Below are positions 45,094 through 55,538 of a stretch of 64,000 nucleotides of DNA, piece after piece; position 1 is the stretch's first letter, and every line of letters begins with the position of its first letter. A program made the translations under genes and the position numbers. Source of the DNA: Nostoc sp. FACHB-110 (lineage in GTDB: Bacteria; Cyanobacteriota; Cyanobacteriia; Cyanobacteriales; Nostocaceae); assembly GCF_014697425.1 (NCBI RefSeq), contig NZ_JACJRU010000011.1:62001-126000 (forward strand), read 5' to 3'. The notes under the pieces are model-generated. The model had not been told where the DNA came from and made no database searches. It saw only the letters and a list, made by a program, of their open reading frames with translations.

Positions 45094-47352
45094 ATGGTTG
45101 AGACTATTGATTTAACAAATTGCGACAAAGAGCCTATTCATATCCCCGGTTTGGTTCAACCGCACGGAGCTTTGTTGGTTTTACAAGCTCATAACCTAGA
45201 AATTATTCAAGTCAGCAGTAACACCCTCAAAGTCATTGGTCATCAACCACAAGACCTACTAGGCAAGTTGCTCTCAGAATTACTCGATAAAAAACAAATT
45301 CAAAAAATTCAGCAATGTTTAACAGAGGACTTTGAATATGTTAATCCCCTCAATTTATCTATTAAGCATTTAAAAAAATCTATTGATTTCGATGGAATTG
45401 TCCATCGTTTAGATTCAGTGATTATTTTGGAACTGGAGCCAAAAAATACCAAAAAAAATCCAGATTTTTTAGATTTTTATCATCAGGTAAAAGGCACAAT
45501 TATCCGCATTCAAAAAGCACCAACGCTGCTGGATATGTGCCAGATTGTAGTCAAAGAAGTACGACGCATTACTGGCTTTGAGCGCGTGATGGTGTATCGA
45601 TTTGATCCACAAGGGGCAGGTTGCGTTATCGCTGAAGATACCGACCAAGAAATACCTTACCTAGATTTACATTACCCACCTTCTGATATTCCCAAACAAG
45701 CCCGACATCTTTATACACTTAACTGGTTGCGCTTAATTCCTGATGCTAATTATCAACCTGTCGCTTTAATTCCCGAGCATAATCCCTTAACTAATCAGCC
45801 TCTGGATTTGAGTTTGTCAGTGTTGCGGAGTGTTTCGCCCATACACTTGGAGTATCTCAAAAATATGGGCGTGACAGCTTCAATGTCCATTTCTCTCATC
45901 CAAAATCACCAGCTTTGGGGATTAATTGCTTGCCATCATTCTGCACCGAAATATATTCCTTATAGCATCCGCACTGCGTGTGAGTTTATTGGTCAGGTAG
46001 TATCAGTAGAACTAGCAAATAAAGAAGCTAGTGAAGACATTGACTACAAAATGCAGTTGAAGATTTTACAAACTCAGTTTGTGGAGGCTTTGTCTCAGTC
46101 TCAGTTTTTTCTCGATGGCATAGTGCAAGTCAAATCCCAATTACTAAATCTTGTAGATGCGACTGGGGCAGTAATTTGTAGCCGTAATCAATGTATCCAA
46201 GTAGGCGAAACACCTTCAGAAGCAGAGGTTCATGCTTTACTCGAGTGGATTAAACCCCATTTACATCAAAGTTTATTTGCCACCAACTGCCTCAGTAAAA
46301 ATTATGCCACAGCCGAATCCTTCAAAGCGATCGCTAGTGGAGTTTTAGCCCTGGAAATTTCCCGCGTGCATCACAACTATATTGTCTGGTTTCGCCCAGA
46401 AATCATCCAAACAGTCAATTGGGGCGGCAACCCCAATAAACCTGTCGAAGTTTTAGCAGATGGGAGCCAGAAACTTTCACCGCGTAAATCCTTTGATTTG
46501 TGGCAAGAAACAGTGCGCGGCTGTGCTTTAGCTTGGAAAGCTTGTGAAATTGCCGCAGTCGCCGAACTCAGAAGCTTAATTGTTGGCATTGTGTTGCGCC
46601 AAGCCGACGAATTAGCCTCGATGAATTATGAACTGCAACGCAGCAACGAAGAACTCGATTCTTTTGCTTATATTGCTTCCCACGACTTAAAGGAACCGCT
46701 ACGCGGCATTCATAACTACGCCAACTTTTTGATGGAAGACTACGCCGATATCTTAAATGAGGATGGTACAGCGAAGTTGCAAACCTTAGTACGATTGACG
46801 CAGCGCATGGAAGACTTGATTAATTCTCTGCTGCATTTCTCGCGCTTGGGACGCGCCGAACTCATCCGTCAAAGGGTGAATTTGGATGAGTTAGTTCAGC
46901 AAGTAATTAACACCTTGACGATTTCTCGACCACACAGTGAAATTGAATTTCGTGTGCCGCGGACTTTGCCAAGTATAGAGTGCGATCTCGCCCAGGTGAC
47001 GGAATTGTTTACCAACTTGATTAGTAATGCCATTAAATACAACGATAAAGCTCAAAAATGGATTGAAATTGGCTATATTGACCCGCAGGAGTTAGATGCT
47101 ACATCCTCAACCACCGCAATGAGTTTTTATATTCGTGATAACGGCATTGGGATTATGGAAAAGCATCTAGACAAAATCTTTCAAATTTTTCGTCGCTTAC
47201 ATGGAAGAGAAGAGTTTGGTGGTGGCACAGGGGTAGGATTAACCATTGCTCGGAAAATTGTAGAACGACACGGTGGCAGAATTTGGGTAGAATCTATCCC
47301 CAATCAAGGTAGTACATTTTACTTCACTTTATCTGTGCCAGACATTGCTTGA
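45094..47352 (+). CDS. cphB: CphB/BphP-type phytochrome histidine kinase
   Basis: 752 residues: PAS (1-115), GAF (about 145-310, with YPPSDIPKQARHLY), PHY (about 325-505), HisKA (His in IASHDLKEPLRG near residue 530), HATPase (NLISNAIKYND, DNGIGI, GGGTGVGLTI). The GAF site that carries the bilin Cys in CphA-type proteins reads RSVSPIHLEYL here, with Ile instead of Cys, while Cys10 in LTNCDKEPIHIPG is the N-terminal Cys used by biliverdin-binding CphB/BphP proteins. It should thus be a red/far-red photoreceptor using biliverdin. AGGAG lies upstream. The usual partner gene rcpB is only a decayed remnant just downstream. Confidence 0.92.
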   Translation: MVETIDLTNCDKEPIHIPGLVQPHGALLVLQAHNLEIIQVSSNTLKVIGHQPQDLLGKLLSELLDKKQIQKIQQCLTEDFEYVNPLNLSIKHLKKSIDFDGIVHRLDSVIILELEPKNTKKNPDFLDFYHQVKGTIIRIQKAPTLLDMCQIVVKEVRRITGFERVMVYRFDPQGAGCVIAEDTDQEIPYLDLHYPPSDIPKQARHLYTLNWLRLIPDANYQPVALIPEHNPLTNQPLDLSLSVLRSVSPIHLEYLKNMGVTASMSISLIQNHQLWGLIACHHSAPKYIPYSIRTACEFIGQVVSVELANKEASEDIDYKMQLKILQTQFVEALSQSQFFLDGIVQVKSQLLNLVDATGAVICSRNQCIQVGETPSEAEVHALLEWIKPHLHQSLFATNCLSKNYATAESFKAIASGVLALEISRVHHNYIVWFRPEIIQTVNWGGNPNKPVEVLADGSQKLSPRKSFDLWQETVRGCALAWKACEIAAVAELRSLIVGIVLRQADELASMNYELQRSNEELDSFAYIASHDLKEPLRGIHNYANFLMEDYADILNEDGTAKLQTLVRLTQRMEDLINSLLHFSRLGRAELIRQRVNLDELVQQVINTLTISRPHSEIEFRVPRTLPSIECDLAQVTELFTNLISNAIKYNDKAQKWIEIGYIDPQELDATSSTTAMSFYIRDNGIGIMEKHLDKIFQIFRRLHGREEFGGGTGVGLTIARKIVERHGGRIWVESIPNQGSTFYFTLSVPDIA

Positions 47353-47413
47353 CCAAATTTGAGAGATGTGATTTCTCTCCCACCTCTAGGGGTGCAGTAG
47401 TGCCAAGTACAGG

Positions 47414-47599
47414 CTAGATTTAAATCTGCTTAAAACCAATATCAAAGAAGTATTGCGCCAGATCAGACAGGATGATAATCTAAAAACCATTCCGGCTACA
47501 GCATTGACTAGATCCAAAAACCTAAAAAATCTTGAAAATTGCTACAGACTTAGATTAAGTAGCTACGCATTATCAAACCAAGAAATTTTGAGCCAATAA
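47414..47599 (+). pseudogene. decayed phytochrome response regulator (rcp) remnant
   Basis: The 61-codon open stretch reads LDLNLLKTNIKEVLRQIRQD then DNLKTIPATALTRSKNLKNL and ENCYRLRLSSYALSNQEILSQ, ending at TAA 47597. It aligns with the Rcp pattern LDLNLPxKDGxEVLxxIKxDxxLKxIPVVVLTTSxxxxDI...CYxLxxNCYxxKP. The N-terminal third, the MPG/KDG turn and the active-site Lys are gone, so it is not functional. It lies directly after the phytochrome gene, exactly where rcpB sits in relatives. The rest of 47353-47672 shows no other gene. Confidence 0.75.
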
Positions 47600-47672
47600 A
47601 ACAAGATACGCTAACGCTCATACAGTAAGGGGTTGAAGTGACAGCACTTCTGGATCATCTGGAGTATTAATC

Positions 47673-50600
47673 ATGGTAGGAACTGAGCGTAAAATCTTAA
47701 TTATCGATGATTCTCCAGAAGACCGGGAACTCTATCGACGCTATTTATTGCGAGATGGTGATTATTCCTACAAGTTTTTAGAAGCATCGCAGGGCAAGCA
47801 AGGTATCAAACTCTTCCAGCAGCACCAGCCTGATGCGATATTGCTGGATTATCGCTTGCCTGATTTAGATGGGCTGGAATTGTTAAGTCAGTTAAAATCT
47901 TTGTTGGCACAGCCTTACTTACCTGCAATTATGGTGACAGGACAAGGTAATGAAGCGATCGCAGTTCAAGCGATGAAAGCTGGGGCGCAAGATTATCTTG
48001 TCAAAGAACAAATTACGCCCGAAGGTTTGCAACTAGCAGTCCAAGGCGCGATTGAAAATGTCGAGTTACGTAACCAACTACAGCAACGCATTGAACGAGA
48101 GCGTGTAGTCTCGCAAATTACCCAAAAAATCTATCAATCTTCAGATTTGTCAGAAATTTTGCAAACTACAGTCACCGAAGTTAGGCAGTTTCTCCAGACA
48201 GATCGGGTGTTAATTTTCCGCTTGCAATCAAACGGTTGGGGTATAGTAAAAACCGAATCAGTTGGTGCTGAATGGACGCCGCTGTTATCTACTTCGCTGT
48301 ATGATCCTTGTCTGAATGAAAACTATATCGAATATTTTTGTCAGGGATTCATAAAAGTTAAATCAGATATTTACGATGGCAGTATTGATGCCTGCCACGT
48401 AGAATTATTGGCTAAGTTGCAAGTGCGCGCCAATTTAGTTGTGCCGATTCTGCAAGATGGGCAATTGTGGGGAATGTTAATTGCTCATCATTGTCGAGAT
48501 ACTCGCCAGTGGCAACCTTTAGAAATTGAGTTGCTGCAAGAATTAGCCACAGGTTTAGGTATTGCCCTACGCCAGGCAGAACTTTATCAGCAAGCACAAT
48601 ATGAATTATCTGAGCGCAGACAAGTAGAAGCAGAACTGCGCGAAAATGAACAAAGACTGCAAATGGCACTGCAAGCTTCGCGGATGGGAACATGGGATTG
48701 GAATATCCAAACAGGTGTGATTTCTTGGTCTGATAACCTGGAAGCTTTATTTGGATTGCAACCAGGAGAGTTTGACGGCTCTTTGGAGATGTTCAAACAA
48801 TTATTACATCCTGAAGATAGCGATCGCGTCCAAGCAGCCATTGATCGAGCTATTACTACAGGCGAAGACTATAAAATTGAGTTTCGGGTGGTTTATCCTC
48901 ACGGTAAAATTCGCTGGGCATTAAGCCAAGGAAAAGTATTCTACGACCAAAACAATCAACCAATCAGGATGGCAGGTAGTGATATAGATATCACAGAAAC
49001 CAAAAAGTCAGCCGAAGCTTTGCGCGAGAGCGAGTTAAGATTTCGTCAAATTGCGGAAAATATTGATGCTGTTTTTTGGATTAAAGATGTTGCGGAAAAT
49101 CGTGTCAGCTATGTTAGCCCCGCTTATGAACGCTTGTGGGACTTAAATTGCCAGGATTTGTATGCTGATCAAAATAACTGGTTTAATTTCATTCACCCAG
49201 AAGACCGAGAATCGATTAATAGAGCGTTTCAAGAAAAAGCGATCGCTGATCAATTTGATGAAGAATATCGGATTATCTTGCCTGATGGCAGCATTCGTTG
49301 GGTAAGAGACCGCTGCTTTGGGATTAAAGATGAAACAGGCAATACTTATCGCTTTACAGGCATTGCGGAAGATATTACTGCCAGAAAACAGCGCGAACTG
49401 AACAAGCAGTTTCTTACCCAACTTGATTTGCGCTTGCGACATCTGCAAGATGCTCAAACAATGATGCAAGAAACTGTCCGTAGCTTAGGGCAATACCTAG
49501 ATGTGAACCGCTGCACATTGGGCAGAGTTAATTTACAGCAAGGTCTTTATATTCCAGAACAAGTATGGTCTCGCAATTTTGATCATCTTGCGCAAACTCA
49601 AAAACTATCAGATTTTGCAACTGCCGAACTGCAAGCTACCTTTGCCAGCAATCAAGCAGTTGTTGTCAATGAAATCACCACCGATCCGCGCACAGTTACT
49701 GTTGCCCAAAATTACCGCTTGTTGCAAATTTCTGCCTTTGTAGCTATTCCCTGTATTGATCAAGGAAAATTAGCCGCAGTTTTAACTGTTTCTACTCCCA
49801 CATCAAGAGTTTGGAGTGTTAATGAAGTCACACTCTTACAAGAAGCAGTGGTACGTATCTGGTCGCTCATCGAGCAAACAAAAGTCACCCAAGCCTTGCG
49901 TGAAAGTGAAGAACGCTTCCGCACCTCTGTAGAAAACATCTTAGATTGTTTGGGCATTTACTCAGCAATCAGAAATGAGCAAGGGCAAATCATTGATTTT
50001 CGCACTGAATACGTTAACCATGCTGCTTGTGTCAATAATCAATTGACTTATGAACAGCAAATAGGGCGGGGTTTATGTGAGTTGCTTCCAGGACATCGGG
50101 AAAGTGGTTTATTTGATGAATACTGTCAGGTAGTCGAAACAGGAAAGTCCCTAGTCAAGGAAAATCTTATTTACACAGATGAGTATGGGCAACAAAGGTT
50201 AACTAAAGCATTTGATATCCGTGTCGCTAAATTTGGTGATGGCTTTGTTGCTACGTGGCGAGATATTACCAATCGCAAACAAACTGAAGATGCCTTGCGT
50301 AATAACGAACAACTTTTAAGATTAGCCTTGGCAGGAGCGCAAGCTGGCTCATGGGATTGGGATATTCAAACAGGCAAGGTGTTTTGGTCTTGGGAAAACT
50401 TTGCTCTGCATGGAATTGAGCCAGTCAATCATCCCCTAGAGTATGAAGATTGGTGTCAAGGCCTGCATCCAGATGATCTCGAACAAGCAAAGACAGATGT
50501 ATCTCAAGTTGTTGAGCAAAGACAGCTAGAATACCGGAGTGAATTTCGCATTGTTCACCCGCAACGCGGCATTCGCTGGTTGTTGGCTCTTGGTCGCCTG

Positions 50601-52226
50601 ATTATCAATGAGCAAGGCGAGCCGATGCGGTTGAGTGGGATTAACCTCGATATTACTGAGCGCAAACAAGCAGAAAAATCCCTCCAAGAAAGTGAAGAAC
50701 GCTTCCGCAACCTAGCAGACAATATGTCACAATTTGCTTGGATGGCAGATGAACATGGCAATATCTTTTGGTATAACCAGCGCTGGTTTGATTACACAGG
50801 GACAACTTTAGAAGAAATGCAAGGATGGGGCTGGCAAAAAGTCCACCATCCTGACCATTTTGATCGGGTAGTGAGACATATTCGCCACTGCTTTGAAACA
50901 GGACAGTCGTGGGAAGATACCTTTCCCCTACGGGGACATGATGGGCAGTACCGTTGGTTTCTTTCGCGTGCTATTCCTATCTACGACCACCAGGGGAAAA
51001 TATTGCGTTGGTTCGGCACTAATACTGACATTACTGAACAAAAACAAGCAGAGCAAGAACGTAATCGCCTGTTAGAACAAGAGCAAATAGCTAGGGCAGA
51101 AGCTGAACGTGCTAACCGCATTAAAGATGAGTTTTTAGCAATTCTGTCTCACGAATTGCGATCGCCACTTAACCCGATTTTAGGTTGGGCAAAGCTGATG
51201 CAAAGCCGGAAATTCGATCCAGCTAAAACAGCTGAAGCATTAGCAACTATTGAGCGTAACGCCAATTTACAATGTCAACTAATTGATGATTTGCTGGATG
51301 TCGCTAAGATTTTGCGCGGCAAACTCAATATGGATGTGGCTTCTGTCAATTTAGTGTTTGTCATTGAGGCTGCACTGGATACGGTAAAAACAGCCGCCTT
51401 TGCGAAATCGATTGTGTTAAATTCGGTCTTAGCCCAAGTAGGACAAGTATCTGGCGACTCGGCACGACTCCAGCAAATTCTGTGGAATTTACTATCTAAT
51501 GCCATTAAATTTACACCCCCAGGCGGAAGAGTAGATATTATTTTACAGCGAGTTGACAATCAAGCCCAGATTCAAATCAGTGATACAGGCAAAGGTATTA
51601 ATCCTGATTTTCTGCCACATATATTTGAGTCATTTCGCCAAGAAGATGCTTCCACCACCCGCAAGTATGGTGGTTTAGGGTTGGGATTAGCCATTGTGCG
51701 CTATTTAGTGGAAGCCCACGGAGGCACAATTCAAGCTGATAGTCAAGGAGAAGGCCAAGGAGCCACTTTTACAGTTAAGCTTCCTTTGTTAGATGATGAG
51801 TTACTGAAAAATCACCCTGACGAATTACTAGCGCAAGAAATAGATTTGACAGGCGTGAAGGTTTTAGTGGTTGATGATGAAATTGATGCGCGGGAATTGG
51901 TAATAGCAGTACTGGAACAATATGGTGCAGAAGTTTTAGCGGTTACTTCAGCAGCAGAAGTTTTAGCTTCTCTTGAATGGTTTCAACCCCAGGTCTTAAT
52001 TAGTGACATTGGTATGCCAGAGATGGATGGCTATACACTCTTGCAAAGAATACGTTCTCTACCAGATGCACAAGGTGGACAGATAGGCGCGATCGCTCTT
52101 TCGGCTTATGCCAGAATGGAAGACCAACAGCGATCGCTAGCAGCCGGATTTCAACACCATATTTGCAAACCGCTTGATTTAGATAAGTTAGTGCAAACAG
52201 TCTTTGAACTAGCTCAACAGAATTAA
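47673..52226 (+). CDS. giant hybrid sensor kinase REC-GAF-PAS2-GAF-PAS3-HisKA-HATPase-REC
   Basis: 1517 residues, no membrane segments. Order: receiver (1-130; D12/D13, D59, K111), GAF (about 145-310), PAS (325-445), PAS (450-570), GAF (580-735), three PAS domains (740-1120), HisKA (His in [12 protein letters not shown]), HATPase ([26 protein letters not shown]) and a C-terminal receiver ([25 protein letters not shown]). The first GAF carries C241-H242 and a DPC motif at 211-213, resembling cyanobacteriochrome domains. An N-terminal receiver downstream of a phytochrome with a dead rcp gene suggests it may accept phosphate from that phytochrome. A short ORF on the + strand around 50893 is internal and spurious. 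Confidence 0.92.
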   Translation: MVGTERKILIIDDSPEDRELYRRYLLRDGDYSYKFLEASQGKQGIKLFQQHQPDAILLDYRLPDLDGLELLSQLKSLLAQPYLPAIMVTGQGNEAIAVQAMKAGAQDYLVKEQITPEGLQLAVQGAIENVELRNQLQQRIERERVVSQITQKIYQSSDLSEILQTTVTEVRQFLQTDRVLIFRLQSNGWGIVKTESVGAEWTPLLSTSLYDPCLNENYIEYFCQGFIKVKSDIYDGSIDACHVELLAKLQVRANLVVPILQDGQLWGMLIAHHCRDTRQWQPLEIELLQELATGLGIALRQAELYQQAQYELSERRQVEAELRENEQRLQMALQASRMGTWDWNIQTGVISWSDNLEALFGLQPGEFDGSLEMFKQLLHPEDSDRVQAAIDRAITTGEDYKIEFRVVYPHGKIRWALSQGKVFYDQNNQPIRMAGSDIDITETKKSAEALRESELRFRQIAENIDAVFWIKDVAENRVSYVSPAYERLWDLNCQDLYADQNNWFNFIHPEDRESINRAFQEKAIADQFDEEYRIILPDGSIRWVRDRCFGIKDETGNTYRFTGIAEDITARKQRELNKQFLTQLDLRLRHLQDAQTMMQETVRSLGQYLDVNRCTLGRVNLQQGLYIPEQVWSRNFDHLAQTQKLSDFATAELQATFASNQAVVVNEITTDPRTVTVAQNYRLLQISAFVAIPCIDQGKLAAVLTVSTPTSRVWSVNEVTLLQEAVVRIWSLIEQTKVTQALRESEERFRTSVENILDCLGIYSAIRNEQGQIIDFRTEYVNHAACVNNQLTYEQQIGRGLCELLPGHRESGLFDEYCQVVETGKSLVKENLIYTDEYGQQRLTKAFDIRVAKFGDGFVATWRDITNRKQTEDALRNNEQLLRLALAGAQAGSWDWDIQTGKVFWSWENFALHGIEPVNHPLEYEDWCQGLHPDDLEQAKTDVSQVVEQRQLEYRSEFRIVHPQRGIRWLLALGRLIINEQGEPMRLSGINLDITERKQAEKSLQESEERFRNLADNMSQFAWMADEHGNIFWYNQRWFDYTGTTLEEMQGWGWQKVHHPDHFDRVVRHIRHCFETGQSWEDTFPLRGHDGQYRWFLSRAIPIYDHQGKILRWFGTNTDITEQKQAEQERNRLLEQEQIARAEAERANRIKDEFLAILSHELRSPLNPILGWAKLMQSRKFDPAKTAEALATIERNANLQCQLIDDLLDVAKILRGKLNMDVASVNLVFVIEAALDTVKTAAFAKSIVLNSVLAQVGQVSGDSARLQQILWNLLSNAIKFTPPGGRVDIILQRVDNQAQIQISDTGKGINPDFLPHIFESFRQEDASTTRKYGGLGLGLAIVRYLVEAHGGTIQADSQGEGQGATFTVKLPLLDDELLKNHPDELLAQEIDLTGVKVLVVDDEIDARELVIAVLEQYGAEVLAVTSAAEVLASLEWFQPQVLISDIGMPEMDGYTLLQRIRSLPDAQGGQIGAIALSAYARMEDQQRSLAAGFQHHICKPLDLDKLVQTVFELAQQN

Positions 52227-52356
52227 ATAGCACTTCAATTCTTTTTTGCGGGTTTTGCTAAAATTATTTGCCAACAGCTATTCATAACACTTCATACAGC
52301 GATAATTCTCAGCTATATTAAATTAAGTTTCGTCTTCTGATTCAAGAACTTGCTAA

Positions 52357-52743
52357 ATGGAAATACTCATTGAATCAACCAAAGAATTTGAACAAGACTT
52401 GGAAAAATTTAATAATAGAGAAAAATTTAAAATTGTTAAAAAACTCAATCGGTATGTTGACCTAATTTCCAAAAAGAGAAATTTACTAGAAAATCAAGCA
52501 TTTAAACTAAAAAATATTAAATTTAATACCGAGTATGATTCTTCTCTTTATGCCTTGATAATTGATAAAGATATTAGAATCATACTTACGATTGATGACG
52601 ATCCAATTTTTGATACAACAGTCATCACTTTATTTAGAGTTGTTAGTACTGAAGATGCCTCAAAAGCCTATAGTTCCATTGCTGAGTATCTCTACCAAGA
52701 TTTTAGTATGCAGAATCAAGAAATTGAGGTTCACTCTAGCTAA
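52357..52743 (+). CDS. RelE/ParE-like toxin-family protein
   Basis: 128 residues. The pattern EFEQDLEKF...KIVKKLNRYVDLI...FKLKNI...SSLYALIIDKDIRIILTIDDDPIFDTTVITLFRVV matches the RelE/ParE mRNase or gyrase-inhibitor fold: a KL-type turn followed by the RIIL and VITLFRV strands. Its stop overlaps the start of the next gene (TAATG), so they are co-translated. No classic antitoxin (AbrB, PHD, MazE or HTH) is adjacent. AT-rich relative to the kinase gene upstream. Function is inferred from fold only. Confidence 0.65.
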   Translation: MEILIESTKEFEQDLEKFNNREKFKIVKKLNRYVDLISKKRNLLENQAFKLKNIKFNTEYDSSLYALIIDKDIRIILTIDDDPIFDTTVITLFRVVSTEDASKAYSSIAEYLYQDFSMQNQEIEVHSS

Positions 52744-53075
52744 TGCCACAGATTAAACCACTTTTTGATGAGCATGGTGTAATTTATGAGGCTATGAAAA
52801 TTTTGCCAGAGGAATTAAAAATTGATTTTTTAGAAGCCTTAGCCGAATTAGAAGATAATGAATGCCACAGAACTAGGAATTTTCCGAAAACTAGACTGCG
52901 AAAAGTCAAAGGAATTAAACAAGCAATCTATCGCGCCGATATTGATAAATTATCCGGATGGCGGATTCATCTGCAATACATTGATGGCAAAATTCATTTA
53001 AATGACATTATCGAAGGGCAACGCCATGATGATGTGATTGAAGTAATTAAATCTAAAAAGCACAGATATGACTAA
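52743..53075 (+). CDS. second RelE-like small protein overlapping the first
   Basis: 110 residues. The C-terminal half (RLRKVKGIKQAIYRADID, GWRIHLQYIDGKIHLNDIIEG, DDVIEVIKSKKHRYD) has the strand-turn-strand pattern of RelE-like or phage-derived Gp49 killer proteins, with basic residues near the end. It overlaps the previous gene by one base (TAATG). It could be a toxin, or a fold-related partner neutralising its neighbour. Two toxin-fold proteins in a row without a normal antitoxin is unusual. Confidence 0.6.
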   Translation: MPQIKPLFDEHGVIYEAMKILPEELKIDFLEALAELEDNECHRTRNFPKTRLRKVKGIKQAIYRADIDKLSGWRIHLQYIDGKIHLNDIIEGQRHDDVIEVIKSKKHRYD

Positions 53076-53303
53076 TTATTGCTGATTTTAGGATTAAATC
53101 TATTTTTATATGAGAACTGATTGAAATATAAAAAGCGGAATTACCTAACAGTATTCCAATTACAGATAAACCTGCGTCAGTCTTAATATTGTTTTTGATT
53201 GACTTTTTTAATTGATTACTTTGTCCTGTGGTCACATAATCAATTGTGAGATTGATGGTAGTTTATTTGTGCATAAATTTATTTATCTTACGTGATACAA
53301 GCT

Positions 53304-53942
53304 ATGACACTTAATTTATATTTACTGCGACATGGAGAAACTACTTTTAGTCAAAGTGGTAATTTCTGCGGTGAAACTGATGCAGAATTGACAAAAGAAG
53401 GCTTACAAATGGCAGAGAGTTTTGCCGATGTTTATCACAAATTGAAGTGGGAAGCGGTTTATGTTAGCCCAATGAAGCGCACAATTGCAACTGCCAAACC
53501 ATTTTGTGATGCCATTGGTATGGATATGCAGTTGCGTGACGGACTTAGAGAAGGTAGTTACGGTAAATGGGAAACTAAAAGTAAATCGTTTGCCCAAGAG
53601 AAGTACGCCGAAAACTATGTTAAATGGTTGACAGAACCTGCTTGGAATGCGCCCATTGGCGGAGAAACGGCGGTAGATATTGCTAACCGTTCGATGCCTG
53701 TAATTGCGGAAATTCAAGAAAAACATCCCGCAGGTAATGTTTTAGTAGTGTCCCATAAAGCGACGATTCGGATTCTGCTTTGTAGTTTGCTGGGTATTGA
53801 TTTGGGACGCTATCGCTATCGGGTGAATATTTTGGTTGCGTCGGTAAGTATGGTTAAATTTGATGTGAATGGCCCTTTGTTAGAAATACTAGGCGATCGC
53901 CATCATATACCCGATCATCTCCGCTCTCGTGCCGGAACCTAA
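53304..53942 (+). CDS. histidine phosphatase superfamily protein
   Basis: 212 residues from ATG 53304 (MTLNLYLLRHGE); a GTG four codons earlier is less likely. The catalytic His is in LLRHGETTFS, with R in the same motif, Arg in VSPMKRTIATA, Glu near RDGLREGSYG and the second His in VVSHKATIRILL. Family members dephosphorylate sugars or other small metabolites (phosphoglycerate mutase-like). The substrate is not clear. It is monocistronic. Confidence 0.92.
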   Translation: MTLNLYLLRHGETTFSQSGNFCGETDAELTKEGLQMAESFADVYHKLKWEAVYVSPMKRTIATAKPFCDAIGMDMQLRDGLREGSYGKWETKSKSFAQEKYAENYVKWLTEPAWNAPIGGETAVDIANRSMPVIAEIQEKHPAGNVLVVSHKATIRILLCSLLGIDLGRYRYRVNILVASVSMVKFDVNGPLLEILGDRHHIPDHLRSRAGT

Positions 53943-54019
53943 GCGGCTGTCTCTAAATGAAATTCCATCATCTCAGCATTTTGCTATCGCTGACAGCTAC
54001 CCTCGCAAAAAGTTATGCT

Positions 54020-54451
54020 TTATAAATAATTAAAAAATTCCTGAGGAACTAACCTCAGTTCACCAGCTTTAAAGCGAGCAATTTCTAACCACAATGCCCG
54101 ATGATGATGGTTTCCTGATTCAGAAAACATCAGACTTTCGATTTGGTAAAACTTCGGTTCGGCAAAATCACATTGATAAAGTTGAATTATTTCATGACCT
54201 TGCCGATTGTTATAGATAAATAAGTTTTCGATACAACCCAAATAGCGAATATTAGTTAACTGGGCTTGAATTTCTTCTTGAAATTCTCGCTGCAAAGCTT
54301 TGTGACTGGTTTCCCCAAAATCAACACCACCACCCAAGGCGCGGTAGAAAGTAGACTTGTCTGCTGGATCATAGCCTTCAGAAACAAAAATGCGATCGCC
54401 ATCCCGAATTAGTCCTAAAGCTATGACCCGAATTTCTCCTGACTTACCCAT
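54020..54451 (-). CDS. Nudix hydrolase
   Basis: 143 residues. The Nudix box is GGGVDFGETSHKALQREFQEEI, with the Glu residues REFQEE that bind Mg2+. These enzymes hydrolyse nucleoside diphosphates linked to another group. The segment ENLFIYNNRQGHEIIQLYQCDF is common to ADP-ribose/NTP-type members, but specificity cannot be told. It lies 8 bases after the DUF3531-type gene, in the same operon. Confidence 0.92.
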   Translation of the reverse strand: MGKSGEIRVIALGLIRDGDRIFVSEGYDPADKSTFYRALGGGVDFGETSHKALQREFQEEIQAQLTNIRYLGCIENLFIYNNRQGHEIIQLYQCDFAEPKFYQIESLMFSESGNHHHRALWLEIARFKAGELRLVPQEFFNYL

Positions 54452-54459
54452 TTTGTCAA

Positions 54460-54912
54460 CTAATTATCGTAAATAGAGTACGAGCGGCTGTCCTCCTCTT
54501 CAATCGGCCAATCTTCATTTTCGCCGCCAATATACAATTGTTCAATAGTGACATATTCTTCGCTTAATTGGGTGAGAGCGTTGATTAAAATATCCAACGC
54601 GATCGCATCGCTAGTTCCTAAATCAAACCAACAACGCGCCCATTGTCCTTCATACTCAATCTCGCCCATATTGTGCATCAGTGCTAACAGGCTTTTGTCA
54701 TATCCTTGAGGATCATAATCCATATAGCTGATTTCCAGCCCGGTTTCCTGAACTTGCAGGTTTTCGGCGTTAAATGCACCTAATTTACCTAAATAAAACC
54801 AAGAGTTAAACACCTCTTCTATATACTCTTTTTCTCGCTGCGAAGGTATGGTGCTAAACTGTAACCAAATCCAAACATCAAATGGATTGAATTCACGAAA
54901 CTGAATGTGCAT
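54460..54912 (-). CDS. DUF3531-family protein
   Basis: 150 residues matching a family conserved in cyanobacteria and plastids: REFNPFDVWIWLQFSTIPS, EVFNSWFYLGKLGAFNAENL, SYMDYD and the acidic tail EDWPIEEEDSRSYSIYDN. It is acidic, soluble and of unknown function. It reads into the Nudix gene with an 8-base gap. Confidence 0.85.
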   Translation of the reverse strand: MHIQFREFNPFDVWIWLQFSTIPSQREKEYIEEVFNSWFYLGKLGAFNAENLQVQETGLEISYMDYDPQGYDKSLLALMHNMGEIEYEGQWARCWFDLGTSDAIALDILINALTQLSEEYVTIEQLYIGGENEDWPIEEEDSRSYSIYDN

Positions 54913-54976
54913 TCAATATATCTCAATTACTTTTACTCAAATAAGCATATCAAAGTGGTGAGTTAAGAGTGAACTA

Positions 54977-55005
54977 CCTACACTGACCGCTTGCTGCAGT
55001 GTAGG
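54977..55005. mobile_element. IS200/IS605-type right-end hairpin
   Basis: CCTACACTG (54977-54985) pairs perfectly with CAGTGTAGG (54997-55005) around an 11-base loop. It overlaps the end of the tnpB fragment, as the subterminal hairpins of IS605-family right ends do. Confidence 0.55.
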
Positions 55006-55247
55006 CTTCCCAATTCATTGGGGATTGCCTCAGACTTGGTGGATTTTTTACGTCCACAAGCCTTTGGTCTTACATCCCCTCCTTGGGCAGAAGCGCTAGT
55101 TCCTAACGCCCATAATCGCAAACCTTCATTTCTAATATTGATTGCAGCATTGATGTCTCTATCATGCTGACGCAGGCAGTGTGGACAATCTACAAACCTA
55201 ACACCCAATGAATCATAACCCTTGTGCAACATTGGAATTGGTAGTAG
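54978..55247 (-). pseudogene. C-terminal fragment of TnpB (IS605-type nuclease)
   Basis: The frame encodes YDSLGVRFVDCPHCLRQHDR followed by DINAAINIRNEGLRLWALG. The second CxxC of the TnpB zinc finger and the conserved HDRDxNAAxNI motif (RuvC III) are clear. The first CxxC and all upstream nuclease parts (RuvC I/II) are missing, so the protein is dead. The open frame runs to about 55247, beyond which unrelated transposase DNA begins. It is the tail of an IS605-like element. Confidence 0.85.
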
Positions 55248-55249
55248 AT

Positions 55250-55538
55250 AGAAGCCGAAATTTCCAGCTACTATTTAGCCGACGAAATTAAAGGTACTTA
55301 CAGAGGAATGATGATTGCCATTCCCCCTAATGAGTGGTGTGTTTTTCGGAACATGACCTTCTCAGAATTATCGCAAACTCTCAAACATCTGGCAGGCCTT
55401 GTCAAGCTGAGAACTTTTCGCCGTCATCCGCGCGCTCCTAAGAAAGCTCAACCTAAACGAACTTATCTCAAGAACAAGCCTCATATCTCAACTGCTAAGA
55501 TTCTAAACCAGAAAAAGCTGCAAAATCACACACCTTGA
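55250..55538 (+). pseudogene. C-terminal fragment of a DDE transposase (IS4-like)
   Basis: Reading from about 55250: IEAEISSYYLADEIKGTYRG then MMIAIPPNEWCVFRN, LKHLAGLVKLRTFRRHPRAP and a Lys/Pro/Arg-rich end. The string RHPRAPKKAQPKR is familiar from transposases of Nostoc insertion sequences. In-frame stops lie just upstream, so only the tail survives, joined head-to-head with the tnpB fragment. Confidence 0.55.

Noticed and set aside
50893..51075. 60-residue plus-strand frame inside the giant kinase
   Set aside because: Shadow frame of the kinase; codon pattern belongs to the long frame.
53053..53235. 60-residue minus-strand frame after the RelE-like pair
   Set aside because: A hydrophobic stretch is present but there is no start signal, family or context; likely chance.
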